A stretch of DNA of 64,000 bases from Chryseobacterium kimseyorum (GTDB lineage Bacteria; Bacteroidota; Bacteroidia; Flavobacteriales; Weeksellaceae), in contig NZ_JAPDHW010000005.1 in the NCBI RefSeq assembly GCF_025971945.1, positions 262,549 through 326,548 of the forward strand, written 5' to 3'. Shown in pieces: positions 9,815-19,072 of the stretch (the first letter of the stretch is position 1; the number at the start of each line of letters is the position of its first letter). The position numbers and the translations under genes are program-made. Under the pieces are notes generated by a model. It saw nothing but the letters and a program-made list of their open reading frames with translations, ran no database searches and was not told where the DNA came from.

Positions 9815-10915
9815 TTAGTTGATGTTATAGCGTTCAAAACTCTGCCAGTATTTGTCTTTATAAATTTCAAGTGACATTTTATACTTGGGGTTGTCTTTTA
9901 TTATTTTTTGAAGGATTTTTGATACAGATCTGAAATCTTTACTTGCAAAATAAATTTCTCTCACTCCATCAGCACTTTCTCTTCCGATGTAGAGATTTCC
10001 ATTATCATTTTTAAGATTCTGAAATGCAGTTTCCTCTATCAAATTTAGATTTTCGTAGTCTTCATTTACAGGAAGGCCATTATTTCCGTCACCATTATAC
10101 TGAATTTTCAGAACAGAAATCCATGGATAAGATGCTTTAGCCTCATATTTTAAAGAAGTCGTATTCATTGTAGCAATCAGTGGCATTCCGTTATTCAAAA
10201 CTGCTTCAAGCACAGTATACGCGTCTTCTTCACTAAAGTCCTTTACATCTTTATACTTTTCAGTAAACTCCCTTTCTCTCCACTGCAGGTAATCTTTAAG
10301 TTTAGTAATCGGGATAAGATCACTTTTTATTTCATCTTTTCCTATAACGCTGAACGTATCGATCTGGGTTGCAAAATTCAATTCACCTAAAAAATTGTCC
10401 AGAAAAATACAAACTCCTGTTATAACAGAATTTTTATTATCAGCAGTTAAATGATCATACACAAATGTAATATCGATCTCGTCAGGGTAACCATCTATTT
10501 CATTCGCATAGAAATGAATATTTTCTGTAGTGAATTCGTGCCCATCCATACTGATGCCACTGTCCAAACTCATTTCAGGTTTTAGCGCGGTAAACTTCCA
10601 GTTCTTTACATTCGGGGCTGTGGCAACGATTTCTTCAGCAAAAACTATATTTTTAATTTCTCCTTCTGCTGTGATAATTAATTCTACCGTTTCATCATCA
10701 GTCATTCCTGCCAGAAAGTAAAAACCTTCATTGATTTTGCGAAGCTGAGAAGACATCAAATCAAAAAAATCGGTTTCAATGTGAGCACGGTTCTTGACAA
10801 TCTGATGAAACTCTTTTTCCTTCGTCAAAAACCAATTCCAGAAATCCTGATAAGTATGAATTTCGACATCACCTTTCTCTTCTTTCTTTCCGAAAACTTT
10901 ATCTAATAGTCCCAT
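9815..10915 (-). CDS. DUF695-like protein
   Basis: A 366-residue soluble protein with no signal peptide or membrane segment. The N-terminal half (FWNWFLTKEKEFHQIV, then the GFYFLAGMTDDETVELIITA region) resembles DUF695, whose biochemical role is unknown. The second half has the pattern PWISVLKIQYNG. The start is 1 bp after the hutI stop and the end is 15 bp before hutG, so it is cotranscribed with histidine-degradation genes. Whether it takes part in that pathway or is a passenger cannot be told. Confidence 0.65.
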   Translation of the reverse strand: MGLLDKVFGKKEEKGDVEIHTYQDFWNWFLTKEKEFHQIVKNRAHIETDFFDLMSSQLRKINEGFYFLAGMTDDETVELIITAEGEIKNIVFAEEIVATAPNVKNWKFTALKPEMSLDSGISMDGHEFTTENIHFYANEIDGYPDEIDITFVYDHLTADNKNSVITGVCIFLDNFLGELNFATQIDTFSVIGKDEIKSDLIPITKLKDYLQWREREFTEKYKDVKDFSEEDAYTVLEAVLNNGMPLIATMNTTSLKYEAKASYPWISVLKIQYNGDGNNGLPVNEDYENLNLIEETAFQNLKNDNGNLYIGRESADGVREIYFASKDFRSVSKILQKIIKDNPKYKMSLEIYKDKYWQSFERYNIN

Positions 10916-10916
10916 A

Positions 10917-12143
10917 TTATTTCACTTTTACGCCATCAATAAAAACAGTTTCGGCTTTCAGGCTTCCCTGATTGTATAAAATATTTTGGAAATTATCTGT
11001 TCTGTAGGTCACAAAATCTGCTTTCCAATCTTTTTCCAGTCGTCCTCTGTCTTCTAAGCCAAGTGCAAAAGCTGAACGGAATGTCAGTCCTGCTAAAACT
11101 TCAGCAGTCGTTAGTTTTTCATACGTTGCTAAAATTGATGCCTGCGTGATTAAATTTCCCATAGGCGCAGAACCAGGATTCCAATCACTTGCTATTGCCA
11201 AAATTGCGCCAGCATCCAATAATTTTCGTGCCGGACTAAACTTTTCGCCCAATCCTAAACTTGCGCCAGGCAAAGCAGTTGCCACAGTATTTGACTGTGC
11301 CAGAAACTCAATATCTTCATCAACTGTAGCTTCTAAATGATCTGCAGATTGTGCACCGACTTCAACGGCAATTCTTGAACTGCCCGGAGTAAACTGATCT
11401 GCATGAACGGTTATATGAAAACCTAAATCTTTAGTTTTAAGCAAGAACTCTTTGCTTTCATCAGGTTGAAATGCAGATTTTTCAATGAAAATATCTACCC
11501 GATCTGCTAGATTTTCTTCTTTTACTTTCGGTAAAATTTCGTTTAAAATATAGTTTAAATACTCCACGTTAGTGCCTTCAAAATCTCTTGGCTTCAGATG
11601 TGCAGACAGACAGGTTGGAACTAACGTCGCCCGAGTCTGAGCCTGAGCTGTTTTAATAATTCGGAGCATTTTCAGTTCGTTTTCCAGATCTAAACCGTAG
11701 CCGCTTTTTACTTCAATAGTTGTAATTCCTAAATCAAGTAAAATATTGATTCTTTCCAGTAAAGTTTTTAAAAGTTCATCTTCTGAAGCGTTTCTGGTAT
11801 GTTGTACAGAGCTCCAGATTCCCCCGCCGCTTTCTGCAATTTCAAGATAGGTTTTACCTGCATTTCGCATTGCAAAGTCGTTGGCCCGGTTTCCTCCGAA
11901 ACAGATATGAGTGTGTGAATCTACAAAAGCGGGAAGAACGATTTGTTCTCCTTCAACAGTTTCAATTTCTATATTCTGATTTTCTGATTTTAGATTTTCG
12001 AAGTTTCCTACTTTCTGAATTTTGTCACCATTAACTAAAATTCCGCCATCTGATATCACTTCAAGTTGTTCGTCTGAAAGTTTTCCTCTTAGGGGAAGAT
12101 GAGCAAGTGTAATTATCTGTTTGAAAGGTCCAATTAATTTCAT
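10917..12143 (-). CDS. hutI: Imidazolonepropionase
   Basis: Hydrolyses 4-imidazolone-5-propanoate to N-formimidoyl-L-glutamate in histidine degradation. It is an amidohydrolase of 408 residues. The metal motif DSHTHICFGG places H77 and H79, followed by the substrate-binding GKTYLEIAESGGGI, the metal/catalytic HADQFTPG block and SADHLEA. First gene of the hut run, 1 bp before the DUF695-like gene. Confidence 0.95.
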   Translation of the reverse strand: MKLIGPFKQIITLAHLPLRGKLSDEQLEVISDGGILVNGDKIQKVGNFENLKSENQNIEIETVEGEQIVLPAFVDSHTHICFGGNRANDFAMRNAGKTYLEIAESGGGIWSSVQHTRNASEDELLKTLLERINILLDLGITTIEVKSGYGLDLENELKMLRIIKTAQAQTRATLVPTCLSAHLKPRDFEGTNVEYLNYILNEILPKVKEENLADRVDIFIEKSAFQPDESKEFLLKTKDLGFHITVHADQFTPGSSRIAVEVGAQSADHLEATVDEDIEFLAQSNTVATALPGASLGLGEKFSPARKLLDAGAILAIASDWNPGSAPMGNLITQASILATYEKLTTAEVLAGLTFRSAFALGLEDRGRLEKDWKADFVTYRTDNFQNILYNQGSLKAETVFIDGVKVK

Positions 12144-12162
12144 TGAATTAAGGTTAAGATTG

Positions 12163-12187
12163 AGCTCGGGGACAAATCCCCAAAGCT
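12163..12187 (-). promoter_or_regulatory. Leader hairpin of the hut operon
   Basis: A GGGGA/TCCCC stem with a CAAA loop, extended by AGCT/AGCT, lies between the predicted promoter and the hutI start. There is no T run, so it is not a plain terminator; a regulatory role is inference. Confidence 0.4.
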
Positions 12188-12201
12188 GAAATTTTCTCTC
12201 T

Positions 12202-12209
12202 CAAAATTA
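12202..12209 (-). promoter_or_regulatory. -7 promoter element of the hut operon
   Basis: Reads TAATTTTG on the minus strand, an exact TAnnTTTG match, and predicts a leader of about 50 nt before hutI. Confidence 0.55.
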
Positions 12210-12312
12210 CTTAAAATATATCAATTTGCTAAATGATGTATCTTCAGACTTGTAACCATAAAATCAACCTGAAATTTTCCGCAATCTCATCTCAGCCTAA
12301 ACCTAAATTTGT

Positions 12313-12320
12313 TATCTTTG
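12313..12320 (+). promoter_or_regulatory. -7 promoter element of ruvB
   Basis: TATCTTTG, an exact TAnnTTTG match, 19 bp before the ruvB ATG. Confidence 0.65.
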
Positions 12321-12339
12321 AGGTAAATGAAATGAATTA

Positions 12340-13362
12340 ATGCCAGATTTTTTACATCCTGATAAGGAAAATTATTCCGATGACGAACTCGTACAGGAAG
12401 AAAAAATACGTCCGCAGAGTTTTAAAGATTTTGCCGGACAAAGAAAAACACTAGAAAATCTTGAAGTTTTTGTCGCTGCCGCAAAGAATCGTGGTGGTGC
12501 GCTGGATCATGTGCTGTTGCACGGTCCGCCAGGTCTAGGCAAAACAACTTTATCCAATATTATTGCCAATGAATTGGGAGTAAACTGTAAAATTACTTCA
12601 GGGCCTGTTTTGGATAAACCCGGAAGTCTTGCAGGACTGCTGACCAATTTAGAGGAAAATGATGTCCTGTTTATTGATGAAATTCACCGACTGTCACCCA
12701 TTGTGGAGGAATATCTTTATTCTGCAATGGAAGATTATAAGATTGACATTATGTTGGAAACCGGTCCGAATGCGAGAAGTGTTCAGATCAGTTTAAATCC
12801 TTTTACATTGGTTGGTGCCACTACCCGAAGTGGAATGTTGACGAAACCGATGCTTGCGCGATTTGGAATTCAGAGCAGACTGGAATATTATTCTATTGAA
12901 TTACTTTCCACTATTATTATCAGAAGTGCCCGAGTATTGGGAGTAACCATTTATGAAGATGCTGCGATTGAGATCGCAAGAAGAAGTCGTGGAACACCGA
13001 GAATTGCCAATGCGCTGTTGAGAAGAGTGCGTGATTTTGCAGAAATAAAAGGGAACGGAGAAATTGAAATCAACATTACGACTTACGCTTTGAATTCTTT
13101 GAATGTTGATGAATTTGGTTTAGATGAAATGGATAATAAGATCATGCGCGTGATGATCGAAAACTTTAAGGGGAAACCTGTAGGAATTTCTGCTCTGGCA
13201 ACATCTATCGCTGAAAATCCTGAAACTTTGGAAGAAGTATATGAACCATTTCTTATTCAGGAAGGTTTTATTATCAGAACGCCGAGAGGAAGAGAAGTAA
13301 CGGAAAAAGCATACCGACATCTGAATATTGCGATACCCAGAAATCCTGGAGAACTTTTTTAA
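12340..13362 (+). CDS. ruvB: Holliday junction branch migration helicase RuvB
   Basis: AAA+ motor of the RuvABC complex, which moves Holliday junctions during recombination and repair. Walker [10 protein letters not shown] is at residues 62-70, Walker B LFIDEIHR has D113, and sensor/arginine-finger regions VGATTRSG and [11 protein letters not shown] follow. The C-terminal winged-helix region contains the typical [10 protein letters not shown] and RTPRGREVT. Full length at 340 residues. Confidence 0.97.
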   Translation: MPDFLHPDKENYSDDELVQEEKIRPQSFKDFAGQRKTLENLEVFVAAAKNRGGALDHVLLHGPPGLGKTTLSNIIANELGVNCKITSGPVLDKPGSLAGLLTNLEENDVLFIDEIHRLSPIVEEYLYSAMEDYKIDIMLETGPNARSVQISLNPFTLVGATTRSGMLTKPMLARFGIQSRLEYYSIELLSTIIIRSARVLGVTIYEDAAIEIARRSRGTPRIANALLRRVRDFAEIKGNGEIEINITTYALNSLNVDEFGLDEMDNKIMRVMIENFKGKPVGISALATSIAENPETLEEVYEPFLIQEGFIIRTPRGREVTEKAYRHLNIAIPRNPGELF

Positions 13363-13426
13363 GTTTATGCTTAACTTTTTGACGTGTACTCCATAATAAT
13401 TTAGAATACTAAAAAACAAATATTAT

Positions 13427-14293
13427 ATGAAACTATATCCTATCCAATGCGGAAAATTCAAGCTCGACGGCGGAGCCATGTTTGGCGTCGTCCCGAAAAG
13501 TCTGTGGGAAAAAACCAATCCTGCAGACGAAAGAAATTTAATTGAATTAGGAACCCGCTCTCTACTGATTGAAGACGGCAAAAAATTAATTCTTGTAGAC
13601 TGTGGTCTCGGAAATAAGCAGGACGACAAATTCTTCGGTCACTACTCTCTTTGGGGTGACGACAGTTTAGATAAAAATTTGAAAAAATATGGTTTTGTGA
13701 AAGAGGACATTACCGATGTTTTCCTGACGCATCTTCATTTCGACCATTGCGGTGGTGCCATCGAATGGAATGATGACAAAACAGGTTACAGACCAGCTTT
13801 TAAAAATGCACAGTTCTGGACCAACGAAAATCACTGGAAATGGGCAACAGAACCAAACGCTAGAGAGAAGGCGAGTTTCCTGAAAGAGAATATTCTGCCT
13901 ATACAGGAAAGCGGCCAGTTGGGCTTCCTTCAGCTTCCTGCCAATGGAAATTACGGCTTTGCTCCTGACCTAAAAATGGACGTCATCTTCGTTGACGGTC
14001 ACACCGAAAAACAAATGCTTCCGGTAATTCAATACCAGGAAAAAACGATTGTTTTTGCAGCAGACTTAATTCCAACAGCTGGACACATTCCTCAAGTTTA
14101 TGTCATGGGTTATGACACCAGACCTTTACTGACCATCGAAGAAAAAGCTAAATTCTTGAAGCAATGTGTGGATAATGATTATTTACTGTTCTTCGAGCAT
14201 GATGCACATCATGAACTGGCCAGCCTCAAAATGACAGAAAAAGGTGTACGATTAGATGAATCATTTAGTTTTAATGAAGTTTTCGGTTATTAA
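13427..14293 (+). CDS. Metallo-beta-lactamase-fold hydrolase
   Basis: A 288-residue cytoplasmic hydrolase of the MBL superfamily. The zinc motif THLHFDHCGG gives H102, H104, D106 and H107; a further aspartate is in FAADLIPT and a late histidine in FFEHDAHHE. The architecture resembles quorum-quenching lactonase-like members, but the substrate cannot be assigned. It lies between ruvB (64 bp upstream) and coaE (2 bp downstream), so it is probably cotranscribed with coaE. Confidence 0.85.
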   Translation: MKLYPIQCGKFKLDGGAMFGVVPKSLWEKTNPADERNLIELGTRSLLIEDGKKLILVDCGLGNKQDDKFFGHYSLWGDDSLDKNLKKYGFVKEDITDVFLTHLHFDHCGGAIEWNDDKTGYRPAFKNAQFWTNENHWKWATEPNAREKASFLKENILPIQESGQLGFLQLPANGNYGFAPDLKMDVIFVDGHTEKQMLPVIQYQEKTIVFAADLIPTAGHIPQVYVMGYDTRPLLTIEEKAKFLKQCVDNDYLLFFEHDAHHELASLKMTEKGVRLDESFSFNEVFGY

Positions 14294-14295
14294 TT

Positions 14296-14925
14296 ATGGA
14301 AGAATTACAGACAGAAACTCAAAAAGCAGACCCTGATCCTGCCTCGAAAATAATCGGTTTAACGGGAGGAATCGGCTCCGGTAAAACAACGGTGGCCAAA
14401 TTTATAGAAGACTGCGGTTTTCCGGTTTATTATTCTGATAACAGGGCTAAAACCATTGTGAATGACAATGAAGATGTAATGCGTAAAATCAAAGAACTTT
14501 TGGGTTCTGAGTCTTACGATGACAGTGGTATGTACAACAGAAAATTTGTTGCAGGAAAGGTTTTTAATGATGACGCATTACTGCAACAGCTGAATGGAAT
14601 TATTCATCCTGCAGTACGTCTAGATTTTGAAGAATGGGTCGCCAAACAGACCAAATATTTAGTTTTTAAAGAAACTGCCTTACTGTTTGAATTAAAACTG
14701 CACCTTCAATGTTATAAATCACTTTTGGTAACAGCTGAAGATAATATAAGACTGAAAAGAGTAATGGACCGGGACGGAAAAACGTACCGCGAAGTTGAAA
14801 CAGTTATGAGCAATCAACTGCCAGAAAAGGACAAAATAAAACAGGCAGACTACATTATTTATAACAATACCAATCTGGATGATCTGCAAGAACAGACTGA
14901 AAAAATAATTTTTGAGATTGAGTAA
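14296..14925 (+). CDS. coaE: Dephospho-CoA kinase
   Basis: Phosphorylates dephospho-CoA at the ribose 3'-OH, the last step of coenzyme A synthesis. The P-loop IGLTGGIGSGKTT is at residues 20-32. The substrate-binding HPAVRLDFEEW and lid-region KRVMDRDG blocks fit CoaE. Length is 209 residues, with about 15 extra polar residues before the P-loop compared with the usual start. It ends at a hairpin terminator. Confidence 0.95.
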   Translation: MEELQTETQKADPDPASKIIGLTGGIGSGKTTVAKFIEDCGFPVYYSDNRAKTIVNDNEDVMRKIKELLGSESYDDSGMYNRKFVAGKVFNDDALLQQLNGIIHPAVRLDFEEWVAKQTKYLVFKETALLFELKLHLQCYKSLLVTAEDNIRLKRVMDRDGKTYREVETVMSNQLPEKDKIKQADYIIYNNTNLDDLQEQTEKIIFEIE

Positions 14926-14942
14926 ATCTTACAAGTCCGAAT

Positions 14943-14978
14943 AAAAAAACTCGCTGATTATTGATCAGCGAGTTTTTT
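14943..14978 (+). terminator. Terminator after coaE
   Basis: A 10-bp stem ACTCGCTGAT/ATCAGCGAGT with a 5-nt loop, followed by a T tract. Confidence 0.92.
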
Positions 14979-15003
14979 GTTTTTAGTTTCTATTAAATAA
15001 TTT

Positions 15004-15036
15004 AAAAAAAATAAGCTCTCATTTCTGAGAGCTTAT
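15004..15036 (-). terminator. Terminator of the fibronectin-III/GEVED gene
   Basis: Stem ATAAGCTCTCA/TGAGAGCTTAT with loop TTTC; the A run on its left is the T tract when read on the minus strand. Confidence 0.88.
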
Positions 15037-15054
15037 TCTATTATTTAGAAGTTA

Positions 15055-18000
15055 TTATTCTTTAATGAATTTCTTCTGAACAGTTCCATTAACATCTTCT
15101 ATGTCGATAACATATAATCCGTTAATTAATCTGCTAACGTCGATCTTATTATTTAAAATCAATCCGTTTGATACCAACTGTCCTGCAGCACTGTAAATTT
15201 TATAATTCGCTTTTTTGCTGATATTTTTTACATTTAAAACTGTGCTTACCGGATTCGGATAAATTAAGATATCCGTTTGGTTTAATGCATTCGCAACAGG
15301 CAGTTTAGAAATTCTTACTGTATAGTCTTCCACTTCACCATTTGCAAAGTTTGTACAGTTTACAGGAATTCCGTCTTTCTGCATTGCCACTCTCATTACA
15401 ACATATTTGTAATCTGTCATACTTACGAAAGCGTCTGCCGGAACAATAAATGTTGCGCTTGCTGTAGGGTTAGTGTTTGGTCCATCAGCAAGGATTCTTT
15501 CGTTAATATCGAAATATCCGTTTCTGTTGAAGTCAATCCAAACTGCAACACCTGCAGCCGCTCCGTTAGTTAACGTTTTATCGATTATAATCTGGTTACC
15601 TGCTGATCCCTGAATCATTTCAATATGATTTTTAGCGATGCCAGTAAAGTCAGAATAATTTGATGCAGGAGTTGTATTGATCATTTCAGGTTTACCTGTT
15701 GGCTTAGCTGTAACTTTCGAAATATACTCTGTTGCAGAATTAGCTGCTGACATCGGACAGTAAACTACTGTAGGAGTCGTGAAATAGTAAGGAGGTGTAA
15801 AGTTACCCGGCGTACCCGAACAAACATTTGCCACCTGCATTTCATATTTAGTCAATTCTAATAATCCTGTAATTGTATAAGTATTTGTATTAACCGTTAC
15901 AGTTGTCCAGCTAGGAATACCAACCTTTCTGTATCTCAAAATATAACTTCCTGTTGCTCCTGTACCTGTAAATGCAGTCCAAGTAACCTCAGCAGTTGTA
16001 GTATTCAGTTGAGTGATCGTTAATCCCGGAGGCGGAATTGAACAAACTCTGACTGTAGTAAATACCTGTGGATTAGACCAAGGATTTCCTACACTTGCTC
16101 CAATACAGATTGATCTTACCTGAACTTCATACGTTTTGAAAGACTGCAAACCTTGAATTAAGTAACTGTTCAAAGGAGGTTGAGGTGTAGTTCCACCTGT
16201 AGTCTGAGGTGTAATCCATCCCGGAGTTCCCACTTCTCTCCATCTGATTTCATAATTAGCACTTGCTACCAAAGGATTCCATGTAGCTAAAGCCGATGTT
16301 GGGGTTAGATTACTTATTACTACGTTTGGAGGAGTGGGGTCACAAGTCGTAGAGAAAGGAATTGCCGGAGCTGCTCCTTCACTGGTATTACAAACAGAAA
16401 CCACTTTAACTTCGTAGGCCGTAGCAGGCTGCAGACCAGTAATATTATAAGTAGTTGTGGGCGCATTGATCAGAGGAGAAGAATTCGTCCAAGGCGTTGT
16501 TCCTGCTACTCTCCAATACACTCTGTATACAAGATTATCCGGCGAAGCAGTCCAGTTTACATTTGCAGAATTCTGAGTAACGGCTGTTACTGTAACATTG
16601 GTAGGTGCTACTGTAGAACATGGTTTGATTACAAATGTAAAATCTACATAGTTACCCCATGGCGCACCTCCGCAAGGCGTAAGCGTTCCACTAAATGAGG
16701 TTGCAAATCTTGCTCTGTAAGAACCCGGAGGACGGCCTACAGAACTTATTGTTGTACTGCCGCTGGCAACATAGTTATTTGAGAAATAAACCTGTTCTCC
16801 AGCCGGACCTGCCGCTGGGTTAAAGACCATATCATTATTCCAGTCTACCCACAGATAATAGTAGCTGCTGGTACTGTTACCCGTCATTGTAACGTTAACT
16901 GAATTTCCTGGCAATACAGAGAAACTCTGTGCAGAATTGTTTACATAAGCACTATAAGAAGTTGCTGTGTAAGCAATGTTTGTAAAGCCAGTGGTTGTGG
17001 TAATATTATTAAGATAGTAGGTGTTGGAAGATCCTCCTCCAGTAGGTACACAATAGTTTGTATAGATCTGAAGAGGTCCCGTCCAGTCACCAATACTTGT
17101 CGGACTACATTTCGCTCTGATCCAGATATAATATGTTGTACTTGGAGTAAGACCTGTGATCAGTTGGCTAGGCCCTGCAACTCCCGAATATTGAGGTGTA
17201 ACTGTTGGAGCCGGTGTTGCCGGGTTTGTTGTATAATAGATATCATATCCATTGGCAGGAGCAGGCGATGATACCGTCCACTGTACTGTGGAACTTGTTG
17301 TTGTTGTAGAAGTCACAGCAAATCCCTGAGGATCAAGACATGAAGGCGCAACTCTCAATCTAAAGTCATCAAGACCCAAGTACCATGGGGCGAACGTTGA
17401 AGATGCGTTTACACCAAAATTATAGTTTGCCGTAGCAGTTGGGGTAAAATAAACTTTATACTGAACATAATTGGCAGTACCCTGAGTGGCAGTGATAAAG
17501 GTTCCAAGGTTAGTAGCACCAGTGCTGGACTGTGAAGTATTCACCAAAACATTACCTGTATACCCTACATAAGAACTTGTTGTACCGTTAGTATTATAGT
17601 AGAATGAAAACTCATATGTTACACCAGCTGTTAAAGCAAAACCAGGCGTCCAAAGCTGACTAGCATTTGTGTTACCATATTGGATTCTAACATAGTTTGG
17701 CTGAGACCTTGCCATGTTATAGGTAGTATTCGCAGTATTTGCAGTCGTCCAGGCATTTGTACCGGTTACATTTTTCCAACATGGAGGAAGAACAGCAGCT
17801 CCCAGCGTGGTCATTGCATCAAAATTTTCAGTCCATGGAAGCACTGTTACAGGAACACACAAAGTCTGGAATGCAGGCATTGGCGTCCAACTGCTTTGAT
17901 CAGTGGAAGAACATTTCGCTCTCACCCATACATAATATGTTGTAATTGGTATCAACCCTGAAATTGCAGCTGTAGTAGTGTTACTCTGTACAGAGTTAGT

Positions 18001-18696
18001 AGCGTTTAATACTGTTGAACCAGTAGGTGCTACACCCGTAGTGTTGTAATACACATCATATCCGTTAGCCGGTGCAGGCGTAGGTGCTGTCCATGAAATG
18101 TTGGCTGTCGTTGCAGCAACATTCACCAAGGTAAGATTAAAAGGAGCTAAACAGCTAGGTGCTGCCCCCTGAGTCATTACAACATTATCAAAGTAATAGT
18201 AACTGTCATTAGTACCTGAAGCAACATAAAATCTAACATATAGATTACCCGCTAAGGGATTAAATGTTACTGTTTTATTTGCACATGTATTAGCTGTAAC
18301 GTGATTTGTTGAATTAATAGTTGATGCAGTTATCCACGGGCCGGCGGCGTTATTTGAATATTGCACATCAATGCTGCCAATTGTAGCAGCTGGAGTGGCA
18401 ACGGTTCCGGCAGACCAGTCGGTGATTTTGTAATCAAACGACATAGTTACAAGTCCCTGGTTATTGCCCGGTATATTGGGAGATACAAAATCTCCGGTAT
18501 TTCCGCTGTATCTGTTTCCCCGAATTGTCCCACCAGTAGTGCCGCAGATCTGACCTGCAGTAGCATTTCTGGAGAAGATGGATCCAGGTGAAGTCCAGTT
18601 ATTTAATCCCGTGGCAGTCCAATCCTGTGTATAGTTGACCTGTGCCATGAGAAATGCGCCATAAAGAAAATGACACAATAGTAAAAGTTTCTTCAT
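15055..18696 (-). CDS. Secreted fibronectin-III/GEVED repeat protein, T9SS cargo
   Basis: A 1213-residue exported protein, probably a surface-attached or released adhesin or binding protein. The signal peptide covers residues 1-18. After an N-terminal beta-sandwich region come about five fibronectin type III repeats, recognised by recurring blocks such as TTYYVWVRAKCS, TTYYIWIRAKCS, TAYEVKVVSVCN, KTYEVQVRSICI and TKYEMQVANVCS. These are mixed with a second carbohydrate-binding-like sandwich and a GEVED domain ending in GEVEDYTVRI; an earlier copy ends in the degenerate GNYVDFTF. The T9SS type A sorting domain begins at ILIYPNPVSTVLNV and ends with KKFIKE. No enzymatic motif seen. Monocistronic, with its own terminator. 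Confidence 0.9.
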   Translation of the reverse strand: MKKLLLLCHFLYGAFLMAQVNYTQDWTATGLNNWTSPGSIFSRNATAGQICGTTGGTIRGNRYSGNTGDFVSPNIPGNNQGLVTMSFDYKITDWSAGTVATPAATIGSIDVQYSNNAAGPWITASTINSTNHVTANTCANKTVTFNPLAGNLYVRFYVASGTNDSYYYFDNVVMTQGAAPSCLAPFNLTLVNVAATTANISWTAPTPAPANGYDVYYNTTGVAPTGSTVLNATNSVQSNTTTAAISGLIPITTYYVWVRAKCSSTDQSSWTPMPAFQTLCVPVTVLPWTENFDAMTTLGAAVLPPCWKNVTGTNAWTTANTANTTYNMARSQPNYVRIQYGNTNASQLWTPGFALTAGVTYEFSFYYNTNGTTSSYVGYTGNVLVNTSQSSTGATNLGTFITATQGTANYVQYKVYFTPTATANYNFGVNASSTFAPWYLGLDDFRLRVAPSCLDPQGFAVTSTTTTSSTVQWTVSSPAPANGYDIYYTTNPATPAPTVTPQYSGVAGPSQLITGLTPSTTYYIWIRAKCSPTSIGDWTGPLQIYTNYCVPTGGGSSNTYYLNNITTTTGFTNIAYTATSYSAYVNNSAQSFSVLPGNSVNVTMTGNSTSSYYYLWVDWNNDMVFNPAAGPAGEQVYFSNNYVASGSTTISSVGRPPGSYRARFATSFSGTLTPCGGAPWGNYVDFTFVIKPCSTVAPTNVTVTAVTQNSANVNWTASPDNLVYRVYWRVAGTTPWTNSSPLINAPTTTYNITGLQPATAYEVKVVSVCNTSEGAAPAIPFSTTCDPTPPNVVISNLTPTSALATWNPLVASANYEIRWREVGTPGWITPQTTGGTTPQPPLNSYLIQGLQSFKTYEVQVRSICIGASVGNPWSNPQVFTTVRVCSIPPPGLTITQLNTTTAEVTWTAFTGTGATGSYILRYRKVGIPSWTTVTVNTNTYTITGLLELTKYEMQVANVCSGTPGNFTPPYYFTTPTVVYCPMSAANSATEYISKVTAKPTGKPEMINTTPASNYSDFTGIAKNHIEMIQGSAGNQIIIDKTLTNGAAAGVAVWIDFNRNGYFDINERILADGPNTNPTASATFIVPADAFVSMTDYKYVVMRVAMQKDGIPVNCTNFANGEVEDYTVRISKLPVANALNQTDILIYPNPVSTVLNVKNISKKANYKIYSAAGQLVSNGLILNNKIDVSRLINGLYVIDIEDVNGTVQKKFIKE

Positions 18697-18931
18697 AAAT
18701 TAATTATTTAAATGAAATTGATAAAAAAAATATTTTTTAATCTGCTTGTTCTATTTTCTGAACCGCTGATAGCTATTGTTTTTAGGAAAAGCACAGTTTC
18801 TTCAGAGAATGTGGGGTTTGTAAATCGTACAGATATTTTTTTAAGATGAAAATTCATTTCACTTAAATACTGTAGACTAGAAAAAAAAGTAAACGTTTTA
18901 CTCATAGGCGTCATTTATTTTAGATTAACTA

Positions 18932-18939
18932 CAAATCTA
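18932..18939 (-). promoter_or_regulatory. Candidate -7 element upstream of the fibronectin-III gene
   Basis: TAGATTTG on the minus strand, identical to elements before two other genes in this window. It would give an unusually long leader of about 230 nt. Confidence 0.45.
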
Positions 18940-19020
18940 AACATTTTTTATTATTTGATAATATAATTACTCATTTTTTTTATCGTAACGTCATCAAAAC
19001 TATATATATGATTACAGAAT

Positions 19021-19050
19021 AAAAAAAATCCTCAGGAAAACCTGAGGATT
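19021..19050 (-). terminator. Terminator of the reprolysin-like gene
   Basis: A 10-bp perfect stem AATCCTCAGG/CCTGAGGATT with an AAAA loop and eight A on the left that become the T tract on the minus strand. Confidence 0.92.
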
Positions 19051-19072
19051 TATTAGCCATTAAAGCATTTTA

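Larger units (their letters stand above)
18697..19072. other. 376-bp region between two T9SS cargo genes
   Basis: Holds the terminator of the reprolysin gene and, 236 bp upstream of the fibronectin gene, a minus-strand TAGATTTG promoter match. A 68-codon minus-strand frame (18708-18914) begins 18 bp after that promoter match, but its protein has no recognisable feature and I do not call it a gene. Confidence 0.5.

Noticed and set aside
17680..17961. 93-codon plus-strand frame inside the fibronectin-III gene
   Set aside because: Antisense of a long, well-supported gene; no independent signal.
18708..18914. 68-codon minus-strand frame in front of the fibronectin-III gene
   Set aside because: It follows a promoter match, but the protein has no recognisable feature; kept only as a finding about the leader.
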